Origin: Pedobacter suwonensis
GTDB taxonomy: Bacteria; Bacteroidota; Bacteroidia; Sphingobacteriales; Sphingobacteriaceae
DNA length: 64,000 nt
NCBI RefSeq assembly: GCF_900111825.1
Contig: NZ_FOJM01000015.1
Span: 1-64,000, forward strand
Reading direction: 5' to 3'
Position 1 is the first letter of the stretch, and every line of letters begins with the position of its first letter. Position numbers and translations under genes: made by a program. Below are positions 27,301-35,829 of the stretch, in pieces. Below the pieces are notes generated by a model, which was not told where the DNA came from, made no database searches, and was given only the letters and a program-made list of their open reading frames with translations.

Positions 27301-27516
27301 AACACCATTAATCTGTTCTTCCAGCGGGGTAACTACCGAACGAATAACAGATTCACTGTTTCCTCCGGGATAGGCACCTGAAACCATTACCGTAGGCGGA
27401 GAAATGTCCGGAAACCGGGTTAGCGACAAGCGTGTTAAACCGATTACACCCAAAATCACGATGACAATGGAAATAACGGTTGCAAATACCGGCCTATCTA
27501 TTATTTTTTGTAACAT
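24379..27516 (-). CDS. RND multidrug efflux transporter (HAE1/AcrB type)
   Basis: This protein of about 1045 aa starts MLQKIIDRPVFATV, the usual RND N-terminus; a TTG three codons earlier is less likely. It has twelve expected membrane helices with two large periplasmic loops. Proton-relay acids are in IGIVVDDAIVVVEAV (helix 4), and the helix-10 Lys is in LVGLLAKNAILIVEFA. GIHFSKILSTKEK and the AcrB-like SLEEKASGNQ region support drug-type rather than heavy-metal RND. It exchanges protons for hydrophobic or amphiphilic compounds taken from the periplasm. Its partners are the adaptor gene upstream (19-bp gap) and the channel gene downstream. Confidence 0.95.
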   Translation of the reverse strand: MLQKIIDRPVFATVISIVIVILGVIGLTRLSLTRFPDISPPTVMVSGAYPGGNSESVIRSVVTPLEEQINGVEDMQYIKSTASNDGSFSISIIFKQGVNADQAAVNVQNRVQQATPILPQEVVRNGLTTSKQQNSMIMIFNLYTDDNKKYDELFLQNYANINLIPQIKRVPGVGQAQVFGTKDYSMRIWLNPRKMASLGLVPADVSNAIADQSLEAAPGKLGEDSDAALEYVIRYKGKKNLVQDYERMVVKRNGGSVIRLKDVARVEFGSTSYSGANKSNNRNAVTIAINQTTGSNANEIEKGVDVEIKKLEKTFPPGIHFSKILSTKEKLDLSISQVKTTLIEAFILVFIVVFLFLQDIRSTIIPAIAVPVAIIGTFFFLLVLGFTINVLTLFALVLAIGIVVDDAIVVVEAVHSKMETSDLSGRAATKAAMSEITAAVISITLVMAAVFIPIGFMSGSAGLFYKQFAYTLAIAIVISAVNALTLTPALCAILLKNNHQDGTATAHRKPIGLKDRFFNAFNAGFNHLTNRYISGLRFLISKKWISAGLIALTIGVAAWLMITTPKSFVPEEDDGMFMFALSMPPGTGLNRTTQVTKEIGDKLAKIEAVGENTSITGFNLLSNAAGPSYAMGFVTVKPIGERGKVKDINQIMNQVNQAITTVKGGTVMAFRMPPVEGYGVTGGAEFALQDRMGRNPQQLKQKADQIIWELSKKPGIAMAYTTFRADYPQLELQVNEDKAKQMGVGVSNLLGVVQNYFSGDQSLNFSRFGKFYRVNIKAEGIFRMDAHAFQEIYVKSEDGQMVPASTLVTLHKVYGPESVGRYNLYNSLNINVTGAPGVSNGAVMQRVEETLSKLPADYSYEWTGLSLEEKASGNQTVIILGLCLLFVFFILAAKYESYLLPLSVLLSIPTGVIGAFIGVKAVGLDNNIYVQIGLIMLVGLLAKNAILIVEFAIQKRQAGLTIVDAAIEGARSRLRPIIMTSFAFIVGMIPLMTATGGTAVGNRSISVSSAMGMLSGVVLGVIVIPLLFIMFQYLQEKISVQKIKV

Positions 27517-27535
27517 AAATTTCAATGAAAAAAGT

Positions 27536-28657
27536 TTAAGATTTTGTTTTGATCTTTGGTTTTACCTGAACGCCATCATAAAGCACATCCATACGGTTGA
27601 TGGCAACCTTTTCCCCATTTTTTACACCCGATCTGATAATATAGTCATCACCACTTTCAGCTTTTATTTCAATAGGAATCAATCTCACCATATTGTTATC
27701 AGCCAGGCGATAAACAAAAAACTTATCCTGTATATCTTTAACAGCTGCTTTAGGAACTAATAGCACATTCGATAGAGATTCTTCTATTACCACATTGGCC
27801 GAGCCTCCAGAACGCAAAATCCTTTTTGGATTATTGAATACGGCTTTCATGCTCACTGTTCCGGTTATCCGGTCAACGTTTCCACTGGCAATCTGCAGCT
27901 TACCATTTTCGGGATAATCCTGCCCGTCGGCTGTAACCAGGCCAATTTTCATTTTGGCAGTGCTATCGGGATTTCCGGAATGCAGGCGCATAAATTCTGC
28001 CTCACTAACCGAGAAATAAACATATACTGTACTGATATCTGAAAGAGTGGTTAGTGGAGTAGCATCAGTTGCTGAGATCAGGTTGCCAACCCGGTTCGGA
28101 ATCCTGCCTATATAGCCGCTTACGGGTGCTTTGATCAGTGCAAAACCAGCGTTTATTTTAGATGTCCCTACAGTGGCTTTCGCCTGGGCTACCTGCGCAT
28201 TAGCTGCCTGCAGGTTAGCTTCAGCCGTCTTCAATTGTATTGGCGACACCACGCTTCCGCCAACAAGTGATTTCATTTTTTCTACTTCGATCCGAGCGTT
28301 AACCTGTGCTGCAATTGCAGCCTGCAAGGCGGCCAGGCTGTTGCTAACCTGTTCCTGAAAAACATCTGACTTGATTTTAAAAAGCAACTGTCCTTTCAGT
28401 ACATAATCACCTTCTTTAACAAATATTTTCTCCAGGTAACCGCTCACCTGTGCTTTGATATCAACATTCACGAGCCCTTCTATATTGCCTGGGTACGTTT
28501 GTTTAACTGTTGCACGGCCAGGTTTTAAGGTAATAAAATCAGTCTCCAAAGCCTGCGACTGTACTGTAGAAGCATTTTGTGGTCCTTGGCTACACCCCAC
28601 CCATAATAAAGAGATACAGAGCCAGCTCAAGGATTTTTTTGTTATGCCCATTTTCAT
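27536..28657 (-). CDS. RND membrane fusion (periplasmic adaptor) lipoprotein
   Basis: I chose the ATG at 28657 (MKMGITKKSL), which gives a proper lipoprotein signal (LLWVGC); a start 20 codons earlier would bury it. The 373-aa protein is an AcrA/HlyD-type adaptor: lipoyl half-motifs (VDIKAQVSGYLEKIFVKEGD and ALIKAPVSGYIGRIP), a helical hairpin between them (NSLAALQAAIAAQV), a beta-barrel (RILRSGGSANVVI) and a membrane-proximal domain. It links the inner-membrane pump to the outer-membrane channel. It is the first gene of the operon, so the palindrome 18 bp upstream is well placed for control. Confidence 0.92.
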   Translation of the reverse strand: MKMGITKKSLSWLCISLLWVGCSQGPQNASTVQSQALETDFITLKPGRATVKQTYPGNIEGLVNVDIKAQVSGYLEKIFVKEGDYVLKGQLLFKIKSDVFQEQVSNSLAALQAAIAAQVNARIEVEKMKSLVGGSVVSPIQLKTAEANLQAANAQVAQAKATVGTSKINAGFALIKAPVSGYIGRIPNRVGNLISATDATPLTTLSDISTVYVYFSVSEAEFMRLHSGNPDSTAKMKIGLVTADGQDYPENGKLQIASGNVDRITGTVSMKAVFNNPKRILRSGGSANVVIEESLSNVLLVPKAAVKDIQDKFFVYRLADNNMVRLIPIEIKAESGDDYIIRSGVKNGEKVAINRMDVLYDGVQVKPKIKTKS

Positions 28658-28675
28658 GATAATCTTGAAAGTAGA

Positions 28676-28695
28676 AACAGGTCCTATTACCTGTT
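28676..28695. promoter_or_regulatory. Palindromic operator candidate upstream of the efflux operon
   Basis: AACAGGT and ACCTGTT form a perfect 7-bp inverted repeat with a 6-bp spacer, 18 bp upstream of the adaptor start codon. The symmetric form suits a dimeric repressor or activator. LytTR sites are usually direct repeats, so the binder may not be the operon's own regulator. No experimental support is visible. Confidence 0.4.
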
Positions 28696-29118
28696 CGGCT
28701 ACAAAATAAAGCCCCATGAGGAAAACCCTTATTTAACATGATACCCAGGTGTTGAAAATAGCAGCTCAAACGTAATATATACGCCCTGAAGCGAACACCC
28801 TCAAGGCCTTTTATCCTGAGAAATGGCCAATACACATCCATTATACTTTTGGTATCCGATTAAAATAGAGATTGAATGGAACATGAACTGGCAGGACTAA
28901 TTTTAATATTTCCCTCTTAATTGAAATGAATCAAGTATCGCCTTGAGCAAAATCAATAGAATAGCAGTTTGTAAAGGAGAATTTAGTGCATAGACTTTAT
29001 TAGTTAACAGCATGCGATAGCTAAACCACTCCATAACTTTCTAAAGTTATTGATAGTTTTATCTGTTTAGGGCATAAACAAGCTAAGCGTGCTGTGCAAA
29101 GCATCAAAAGAAACGGAA
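28696..29118. other. Divergent intergenic region between the efflux operon and a Crp-like gene
   Basis: About 420 bases lie between the adaptor operator and the start of the rightward Crp-like gene. It must hold the promoters of both, but no exact TAnnTTTG box with a -33 partner was found on either strand. No RNA gene or repeat is seen. Confidence 0.4.
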
Positions 29119-29679
29119 ATGGAAATATTAGAAATTAAGCTTTTTTTGAAAATGTTCCTGCCATTAATCGATCGAACTAAAAGCCGGGCAGCACTAAGAT
29201 GCCTGTTTAGGCATACCACAGCGTTAAACATACGTAAAGGGGAAACGCTCTTTCCGAAAAACACCTTCAGCACCGCTGGTCAGATTATTATGATATCCAG
29301 TGGCCTTGTTAACAGTTTTTTGCAAGATGACGAATTTGGCAAGATAAACTTATGGCTGGGACAGGAAGGTAGCATTTATATTTGTCAAGGTCAGAACAGT
29401 TCCAGGCCCGAAAATCTAAATTTAGAGGCCATAGAGGATGCCATCGTTTTTCTAATAGATTATGAAGACCTTGAAACCTGCTATAAATCACATCCCGAGT
29501 TAGCTGAATTATTCTATTCCCACCTTCTTCCCTGTGCCATGAACGATGTTAGCGAAAGAAATATAATTTTTCGTTTACCTGATGCAGGCTGCAGAATTAC
29601 GCGTTTTCGAACATTTTATCCGGGGTTGTACGAACGCCTGCCAAAAGAACTACTCCTTTCTTATGCTTTATGTGGATAA
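29119..29679 (+). CDS. Crp-like cNMP-binding-fold protein with a shortened DNA-binding domain
   Basis: The 186-aa product starts at MEILEIKLF, the usual family start; an ATG ten codons earlier is less typical. The cyclic-nucleotide-binding beta-roll spans about 15-110 (ALNIRKGETLFPKN, IIMISSGLVNSF), then a long dimer helix and the start of a winged helix (FRTFYPGLYERLPKELLLSYAL). The frame stops at TAA (29677-29679) where the recognition helix should follow. The 14 codons after that stop read SPKLPGSILLIVSK, which resembles the missing part. So this may be a recently shortened gene or a reading error. Many Bacteroidota Crp-like proteins of this group regulate nearby genes; target unknown. Confidence 0.7.
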   Translation: MEILEIKLFLKMFLPLIDRTKSRAALRCLFRHTTALNIRKGETLFPKNTFSTAGQIIMISSGLVNSFLQDDEFGKINLWLGQEGSIYICQGQNSSRPENLNLEAIEDAIVFLIDYEDLETCYKSHPELAELFYSHLLPCAMNDVSERNIIFRLPDAGCRITRFRTFYPGLYERLPKELLLSYALCG

Positions 29680-29815
29680 TCGCCGAAATTACCAGGATCA
29701 ATCCTTTTAATTGTATCCAAATGAGCAAGATAAAGAGAATTGGTACGGTGCAAACACAATAGAGAACCAACCAGCAGAATAGCTACTCCAGCTCCGTCTG
29801 GCGTTTTTGCCTGCA

Positions 29816-30877
29816 TTAGCTATATACATTTTTTAAACGTTCAACTTTTTTTAAAATGATATCGTTTCCATCCTTTTCAATAAGACCTTCTTTTGTAAAA
29901 TCGCCGAGGATTCTGCTAAGGGTTTCTGATGCAATTCCAATAACATTCGCAAGGTCGGTTCTGGGAAGTGTAAGCCGGATGTTATCAGATACATTACTTT
30001 CCTTTTTCGCCAATTTAACAATGGATCTGGATACCCGTTCCCTTACAGTGGCATGAGCGAGTTCTAGTGTCTGTTCATCCCTTTCGTGTACCATTCTCGC
30101 TAATTTTTTAGCCAAAAAATTTGTTACTTCCGGGTGTTCCTGAATCAACTCGTTAATAATCCCTAAAGGAATAACCACCACCTGTGCATCATCAACAACC
30201 ATTGCAGTATTTGACATGCGTGATCCGGCAGTAAAATCCTGAAAACCGAAATAATCACCTGCGTAATATAATGCTGTAATCAATACACGGCCTGAAGAAT
30301 CTGCTATAAAAGTTTTTATTTTTCCTGAGAGTACGTAATAAATCCCCGTACAAGGTTCGCCTTTATAAAAAATTATCTGTTTTTTTTTAAAAATTCTTGG
30401 TACTAATGTTTGTCGCTTGGCATTCAACCAGAAAAGACCGTTATCCATGCCAGTAGGACTTTTTTGCTGAAACTGCTGTTGGAGAAAAAACTCATACTGA
30501 AGTCGTCTTTTTCTCAACCTTGCCTCCACCTGGTTAAGTAACTCCGCATCGTCAAAGTCGCCAATAAGAAAGCCATCGGCACCAATTTCCATCAATCTTC
30601 TTATCGCATACTGATCATCTCCCTTTACAATCATCACTACAGATATGCTCACCGTATCAATAAACTTGTTTACCATCCGCAGTACACCAAACCCATCAAT
30701 CCCATTTAACTCCATGCCGCAAATGATCAGATCTATGGGGAGGTTTCTGATCAACTCCATAGCCTTTTTCCCATTATCTGTAAACTCAACCAGGTATTTA
30801 CCTGTGACCAATATATCGGAAATCTTCGCCCTGAGCTTGGCGTCCTTTAATATAATCAATATCTTAGAGCCTTCCAT
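29816..30877 (-). CDS. Crp/Fnr-family regulator with an N-terminal degenerate receiver domain
   Basis: This 353-aa protein starts at MEGSKILII. Residues 1-125 have the receiver fold, but the phosphosite Asp is replaced by G54 (DLIICGMEL), the acidic pocket reads ILKD, and the conserved Lys near the end is lost (GFLIGDF). It is therefore a pseudo-receiver. Residues about 150-260 form a cNMP-binding roll (KKKQIIFYKGEPCTGIYYVLSGKIK, GDYFGFQDF), and the C-terminus is a complete winged helix (LPRTDLANVIGIASETLSRILGDF). No Fe-S cysteine cluster like Fnr's is visible. It likely binds DNA in response to a ligand or protein rather than phosphorylation. It is divergent from nothing obvious and stands alone. 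Confidence 0.88.
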   Translation of the reverse strand: MEGSKILIILKDAKLRAKISDILVTGKYLVEFTDNGKKAMELIRNLPIDLIICGMELNGIDGFGVLRMVNKFIDTVSISVVMIVKGDDQYAIRRLMEIGADGFLIGDFDDAELLNQVEARLRKRRLQYEFFLQQQFQQKSPTGMDNGLFWLNAKRQTLVPRIFKKKQIIFYKGEPCTGIYYVLSGKIKTFIADSSGRVLITALYYAGDYFGFQDFTAGSRMSNTAMVVDDAQVVVIPLGIINELIQEHPEVTNFLAKKLARMVHERDEQTLELAHATVRERVSRSIVKLAKKESNVSDNIRLTLPRTDLANVIGIASETLSRILGDFTKEGLIEKDGNDIILKKVERLKNVYS

Positions 30878-31890
30878 TTGCTTGTAATTTTTCCAACAGA
30901 AAACCATTTGCCCCTGTTAGGTATCGAAGTTTGTTAATTGTTCCTTATCCGGCTGTTACAGAAAAAAGCATTACCTAGCCAAAGCATTTAATCGCTTTGA
31001 AACTGGGTATAACAGGGAATTCCTAGTAAAAGCATATCATCCCAAAAAGGGCTATCTCATTACCTTAGGTCAATAATTAATCATTAAAGCCACCAAACTG
31101 TGTGCATTTTGATAGCAATCTTGTATCAGAAGGAAAAACATAAAACAAAGCCCGGAAAAGCACCTGATAATCAAACGTATCGATTGAGACATTAAAAATC
31201 CATATCCGTTACATTTTTTTTTCTTTGTGATCGCGTTTATGGTAATCACATTTATTTCAAAAGGTTTGCATTGCATTAATGTTAAAGACTTAGGGTAGAT
31301 ATTCTCAAAGGTTGTTAAAAAAATAAAAAAACCTCTTGATCATCATCAACTAATGGGTTGAAAAAAATCAAACAGAAATATAAGCATAATACAATTTATT
31401 TTAATAAATCGTTTTTATTCGCGTATTTTTTCAGTTCTTTAAATTTTTTGCTGATTCAAAAGTTGAGCGCTGTAGAGATCAAATCCTTAGCTTTAAACGA
31501 GAATAACAAATTACATATAGCTGAAAATGAATATATTATACACAAAACCTAAAAAAAAGAATCTTCGTATTGCAGAAAATGATTAGAGGTAAAGAATAAA
31601 GATTTGGATGATTTTAGTTTTTGGGAAGGTTAGAGATTAAAAACCATCATCCTGAATAGCTTGACCGTAAAGAATACGCGATACTAAATTTAGATTTTAT
31701 AAGATCTCCCTAATGTACCTGCTATGCGAGCGATCCAAAATCTGGAAACTGAAGCTATTTCAACCGTATGGAACCGTTTTGATGACCTTATCGAAATATT
31801 TGTCAGGATGTTTTTAAAACATATGGATCATTCGTTACACCCGACACAGGTTAAGTCAATAAGGCAACTTTTTAAAACTTATCATATACA
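30878..31890. other. AT-rich intergenic region of about 1 kb without a supported gene
   Basis: Only short frames with no conserved look are present on either strand, many of them Lys/Ile/Phe-rich as expected from AT-rich DNA. The promoter of the Crp fusion lies at the left end. No tRNA-like, riboswitch-like or repeat structure was recognised. A small RNA cannot be excluded by eye. Confidence 0.5.
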
Positions 31891-31930
31891 AATAAAAACC
31901 CCAAAAGCTAAACTAAAGCCTTTGGGGTTT
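31891..31930 (-). terminator. Rho-independent terminator of the SusC/SusD-linked cluster
   Basis: AAACCCCAAAAGCT pairs with AGCCTTTGGGGTTT (one mismatch, 7-nt loop). On the minus strand the stem is followed by TTTTTATTT. It lies about 75 bp after the stop of the HEGSH lipoprotein gene, the last gene of the leftward cluster. Confidence 0.8.
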
Positions 31931-32003
31931 ACTATTTTTGGAACAGCCTGTTTTCATTTCGTTATTGAAAACCGGCATATACTATTGCATTCAAATATAG
32001 CCA

Positions 32004-33242
32004 TTATGGTGTATAGCTACCGCTGAATTCTGTTAAACCATCTTTACGCATGGCTTCGATAATTAAGCAGGTATAAGCAAAATCCCAGCTTGTTGTCACC
32101 TCTGAATTCTGATTAAGACCATAAGGCCAGTAATGCTGGCTATCGCCACTAAGCTGGGCAGTATTGTCATTTGTGATCAGCCTCAATATAGCCGTTACAC
32201 TAGGCGCCTGAAGTTTACCATTGACCAACGTATTCCACCACCATGAAGAAGTTCCTGTACCTAAAGTGTGCGAGCCTTCATGAAGCATTGTGCGGAGATT
32301 TTGATAGGAAGAATTGGTTCCAAAACGCATCCAACCCTGATTGTTTGCGTCAGCTGTTGGTACACCATCAACATAATTAAGATATACGTGTTTAGTAACA
32401 GAAGTATAGTTATTAAAATACCAGGCTGCACTATCAATAGCAACCTGCAGCCTGCTATACGCAGCGAGCTCTTCCGCCCCAGGATTTTGGGATTTGTTAA
32501 AGGTATAGGTGAAATTACCTTTTGCAATGGTTTTAAACGTCACTTCACTACTGTAACTTACTCCTTTTGAATTAATGGCATAAGCCCGGGCGTAATAGGT
32601 GGTTTTTGGCGTCAGGTCTTTTAAACTCACCCTAAATTTACCAAGCCCTTTATTACTATGCTTCACTTTACTACTATTAATGGTAGGATTTGATGTGGAA
32701 GCATAGACAATTCCCCGTTCTGTTATGGCATCACCACCATCTGTTAACACTTCAATATCTGCTGCTGCCACAGTAGAACCTATAATATACATGGGAGAAA
32801 AACCAAAGGTAGCGCTGGCTATGCTGGCGGTAACAAGCTCGATTTCATTGCCATAAGCAACTCCGGCTTTATTCACAGCAAAGGCTCTTACGTAATATTT
32901 AGTTGAAGCCGTTAGTCCTTTAATTTCGCTGGTAAACGTGCCTGATCCACTCACACTTACTACTCCGGATTTATTGTTATCCACCGTTGGTTTTGGAGAG
33001 GTACTCCAGCAAACCCCCTGGTCGGTAACCGGCGACCCGCCTTTGTCTGTTACTACTCCCCCACTCATGGCAGAAGTGGTGGTAATATTTGTAAAAGTGC
33101 TAGTGGTAATAGTAGCAATGGAACCATTTGACTCCGTTTTAGGTGTTGTGGTTTCAGCTACTTTTTCATTCTTTTTACATCCACCCAAAAGGGCAAAAAT
33201 AAAACATGCTGCAATAAGATATTTTTTTGATTGAGTCTTCAT
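32004..33242 (-). CDS. Surface lipoprotein with two fibronectin-III-like repeats and an HEGSH domain
   Basis: The 412-aa protein has a lipobox (LLGGC, Cys22). Two repeats of about 95 residues (50-140 and 145-238) share the FnIII-like words GVCWSTSPKPT/GIVYASTSNPT and STKYYVRAFAVN/KTTYYARAYAIN. The C-terminal 170 residues hold H321-E-G-S-H325 in MLHEGSHTLGTG. This is an HExxH zinc-binding motif with the following Gly of metzincins, but the usual third His is Thr. Proteolysis is therefore possible but uncertain; a degenerate or sugar-binding role also fits. It lies downstream of the SusC/SusD genes, separated from the preceding gene by a terminator. Confidence 0.75.
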   Translation of the reverse strand: MKTQSKKYLIAACFIFALLGGCKKNEKVAETTTPKTESNGSIATITTSTFTNITTTSAMSGGVVTDKGGSPVTDQGVCWSTSPKPTVDNNKSGVVSVSGSGTFTSEIKGLTASTKYYVRAFAVNKAGVAYGNEIELVTASIASATFGFSPMYIIGSTVAAADIEVLTDGGDAITERGIVYASTSNPTINSSKVKHSNKGLGKFRVSLKDLTPKTTYYARAYAINSKGVSYSSEVTFKTIAKGNFTYTFNKSQNPGAEELAAYSRLQVAIDSAAWYFNNYTSVTKHVYLNYVDGVPTADANNQGWMRFGTNSSYQNLRTMLHEGSHTLGTGTSSWWWNTLVNGKLQAPSVTAILRLITNDNTAQLSGDSQHYWPYGLNQNSEVTTSWDFAYTCLIIEAMRKDGLTEFSGSYTP

Positions 33243-33330
33243 TGGTTTCGTTATTTAGTAATGACAATAGACTGACAGTTGAGCTTAGCAGAAAACCTTT
33301 TATTTCTATGCTCATCTGAACAGATTGTAA

Positions 33331-33365
33331 ATAAAAACACCCTAAGTTGTTACGCTTAGGGTGTT
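33331..33365 (-). terminator. Hairpin terminator after the DUF4998/DUF5013 gene
   Basis: A perfect 11-bp stem (AACACCCTAAG with CTTAGGGTGTT, 8-nt loop) begins 6 bp past the stop codon. On the minus strand it is followed by TTTTTAT. It should strongly reduce transcription into the HEGSH lipoprotein gene, which may then have its own promoter. Confidence 0.8.
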
Positions 33366-33371
33366 GATAAA

Positions 33372-34568
33372 TTATTTAGCCCATTTGAGCAACTTAACAC
33401 TGCCAACCTTGATATATTGGCCTGTGTTGGCTATGGATACGGCAAAACCTATTGAAACAGTGGTTTGTTGCGTAAGTGAAAAATTTAATTCGCCACTAGA
33501 AATATTTGTATAAGCGATAGCAGCGGTTGGAACATTAGCTACATCAGGTAAGGTGTTACCAGCTGCAACAGCGATATACCTTGATCCCCCGCTGTTCTGA
33601 TCAATGCCAGATAACCTAAAAGTATAATTACCGGCCGGCAATGTGATGGTTTGATAAATAAGTCCATTGGTAACAGGCGTATTGATTCCCCAGCCAGATT
33701 CAAAAGACAACACACCTGTACCACCTCTGAGCTCATATCCACCATACTGATTGTTGTTGATGTTTTTAGCACCGGCGCTTGTGGTCCATCCTGCTAGGGT
33801 ACCCCATCTTGATCCATCCCAGGTAGCTCTGTTAAATGGTCCGGTATTCGATAACAAGGCCGTCATATCTTCATCTACGGCTAAATTAGCTGAATAAGCT
33901 ACTTTGAAAGTATCTATGCAATTGGTATCAGGCAGAAATAAGGTACGGTACTTAAATGTTGAACCGCTTTTGTAATTTTTAAGAATTGTTTTGGTTGAAT
34001 CGATTGGCGTTCTCACCGTAACCAAGCTATTGCTGGAATTGGTATACTGAAGTTCAGTTGTAAAAACGCCGGTTAATTTGTCCATGCCCAACCATTGAAT
34101 GGTTGCGTTACCATCCGTTCCTTTAACTGCTGAAAATACCCCGCGGTTACTTAATGACGCCTTATAACGATCGCCATAAGAAATGCCAACCTTATTTACA
34201 GCTACAGAACGATTTCCAGCTTTATCATAAGTGTAAATGTTAAAGCTTTGAACTCCCTCTGAAACATTAGGAACAAATATCGACAGAGAATCAACCGTAT
34301 TTTTTTTATTTACCGGAATAACTAAAGAATCCTTAAAATTATTCCAGAAAACTTTACACAATACCACTTTTGGGTCCGCCAGAAACAGACCTTTTAACAG
34401 CACTCTGTTATCACCTGACATTACATTTACAGAATCAAGTTTACCAGGATAAGATATTTCACCTCCTTCTACATATTTTTTGTAATCATCTGCCTTTCTG
34501 CAGGCGAAAATTGTACCTATCACAACTAACGTCAAGATAAGTTTTGATATTTTATGTTTGTTTAACAT
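33372..34568 (-). CDS. DUF4998/DUF5013 surface lipoprotein of the SusC/SusD locus
   Basis: The 398-aa protein has a lipoprotein signal (GTIFAC). The N-terminal domain (about 25-220) matches DUF4998: KYVEGGEISYPGKLDSV, GDNRVLLKG, YDKAGNRSV and VGISYGDRYKASL. The C-terminal 150 residues match DUF5013, a galactose-binding-like jelly roll (GTLAGWTTSAGAKNINNNQYG, LPAGNYTFRLSGIDQNSGG). Such proteins occur beside SusD in glycan-uptake loci and are thought to bind glycans at the cell surface. It lies 28 bp after the DUF4959/DUF5000 gene in the same operon. Confidence 0.85.
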   Translation of the reverse strand: MLNKHKISKLILTLVVIGTIFACRKADDYKKYVEGGEISYPGKLDSVNVMSGDNRVLLKGLFLADPKVVLCKVFWNNFKDSLVIPVNKKNTVDSLSIFVPNVSEGVQSFNIYTYDKAGNRSVAVNKVGISYGDRYKASLSNRGVFSAVKGTDGNATIQWLGMDKLTGVFTTELQYTNSSNSLVTVRTPIDSTKTILKNYKSGSTFKYRTLFLPDTNCIDTFKVAYSANLAVDEDMTALLSNTGPFNRATWDGSRWGTLAGWTTSAGAKNINNNQYGGYELRGGTGVLSFESGWGINTPVTNGLIYQTITLPAGNYTFRLSGIDQNSGGSRYIAVAAGNTLPDVANVPTAAIAYTNISSGELNFSLTQQTTVSIGFAVSIANTGQYIKVGSVKLLKWAK

Positions 34569-34596
34569 ATTTCCTTCCTTTTAGCTAATGAATTAA

Positions 34597-35805
34597 TTAT
34601 CTAGGGTCACCATAGCATTGTAACTCTGCAATACTCATGAACGTTGTACCTTGCCAATTATTGATCGATTTGATACGTATGTACCTTACCTTTTGGTTTC
34701 CGCCAGCAGGAAATGTGTAACTTATACCATTATTGGCAAATGTGTAATCTTCTGCAGTTTGCACACCGTACGCACTTCCTGATGGTTTTTTTGAATCGAA
34801 TGAACCTAAAAGCTTCCAATTGGTATAGCTTCCATCAGCAGCCGGATTATCACTTCCCCAGACTTCGAATTTTTTCAGGTTACCTCCATAATAATACATC
34901 CTTCCAGAATTTAGATATTCCGGATAGTTCCATATTACGATCCGACTTAATATAGCTGATTGCCCCATATCGAATGTTACCCATTGCGGACCAACCGTAC
35001 CGGTACTTGTCAAGGAAATATTTGGCCAGTTTATAATGTCACCATCCCACATTTTAGACAAACTCGTTCCGGAATACTGTTGACCAACATCTGTAGGCAA
35101 GTTTACCGCGCGATAAAATGATTTAGATAATATGGTCTCATACAAAGGCTTTAGCGTTGTATAAAGAGTATCTGAGTAATTTAACCATCTGTCTCTCACG
35201 GTTACGGCAAATTTTTGGGCAGTGGTATCTGTTATACCTCTCAACGAATTATCGATATCCTGTGCTGAAGTATAGAGATTGTCTTTGGGGTTTCCTACAT
35301 ATTTACCGTTTTGATACTTGAGTACCTCAATAACTATATCTGTTTTTGATGCATTACTTGCCTTGAAATTTAAACCTGAAAAATCAGGTATAACTTTTAA
35401 ACTTCTATACACTCCCCAAATAGGATTTTCAAGAGGTTTTACTTTAACAACTATCGGGTCAGACGCTATTTCGCTACGGCTAACAGAATATATCTTAACA
35501 TCGTGTGTGTTCATGTCTCCAAATCCTTCCACCAATAATGAATTATTGTAATAAGAAGATTTGACTTCCATTTCCTGACCATTTGCTAAATTATATACCG
35601 CTTTAACATACAGCAGGTCCTTATCATTAGGTAACTTATAACTAATTGTAGCATTTCCAGGTCCATTTTCTACTGTTACACCGGATACCTGCCCAGGCTT
35701 GTTGGTATTATTTTCTAATGGACCAACTATATCTTCTTTACAAGAAGAAAATACTGTGGTAACACCACATATAAATAGAAAAAGTATTTTATTACGTACT
35801 TTCAT
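34597..35805 (-). CDS. DUF4959/DUF5000 (F5/8C-like) surface lipoprotein
   Basis: I chose the ATG at 35805, which gives the signal MKVRNKILFLFICGVTTVFSSC with a lipobox. The 402-aa protein reads, in order, DUF4959 (about 25-115, GNATISYKLPNDKDLLYVKA), a DUF5126-like middle domain (about 120-225, SKTDIVIEVLKY, VTVRDRWLNYSDTL) and a DUF5000 discoidin-like C-terminus (LSKMWDGDIINWPN, WVTFDMGQSAILSRIVIWN, KVRYIRIKSINNWQ). The discoidin-like part is a likely carbohydrate-binding module. It follows SusD closely and probably works with the SusC/SusD complex to hold a glycan. Confidence 0.87.
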   Translation of the reverse strand: MKVRNKILFLFICGVTTVFSSCKEDIVGPLENNTNKPGQVSGVTVENGPGNATISYKLPNDKDLLYVKAVYNLANGQEMEVKSSYYNNSLLVEGFGDMNTHDVKIYSVSRSEIASDPIVVKVKPLENPIWGVYRSLKVIPDFSGLNFKASNASKTDIVIEVLKYQNGKYVGNPKDNLYTSAQDIDNSLRGITDTTAQKFAVTVRDRWLNYSDTLYTTLKPLYETILSKSFYRAVNLPTDVGQQYSGTSLSKMWDGDIINWPNISLTSTGTVGPQWVTFDMGQSAILSRIVIWNYPEYLNSGRMYYYGGNLKKFEVWGSDNPAADGSYTNWKLLGSFDSKKPSGSAYGVQTAEDYTFANNGISYTFPAGGNQKVRYIRIKSINNWQGTTFMSIAELQCYGDPR

Positions 35806-35829
35806 ATCATTAAATTTAATTGTCATTTA

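Noticed and set aside
31724..32026. A 100-codon plus-strand frame
   Set aside because: It spans a clear minus-strand terminator and overlaps the stop of the lipoprotein gene. It has no family resemblance.
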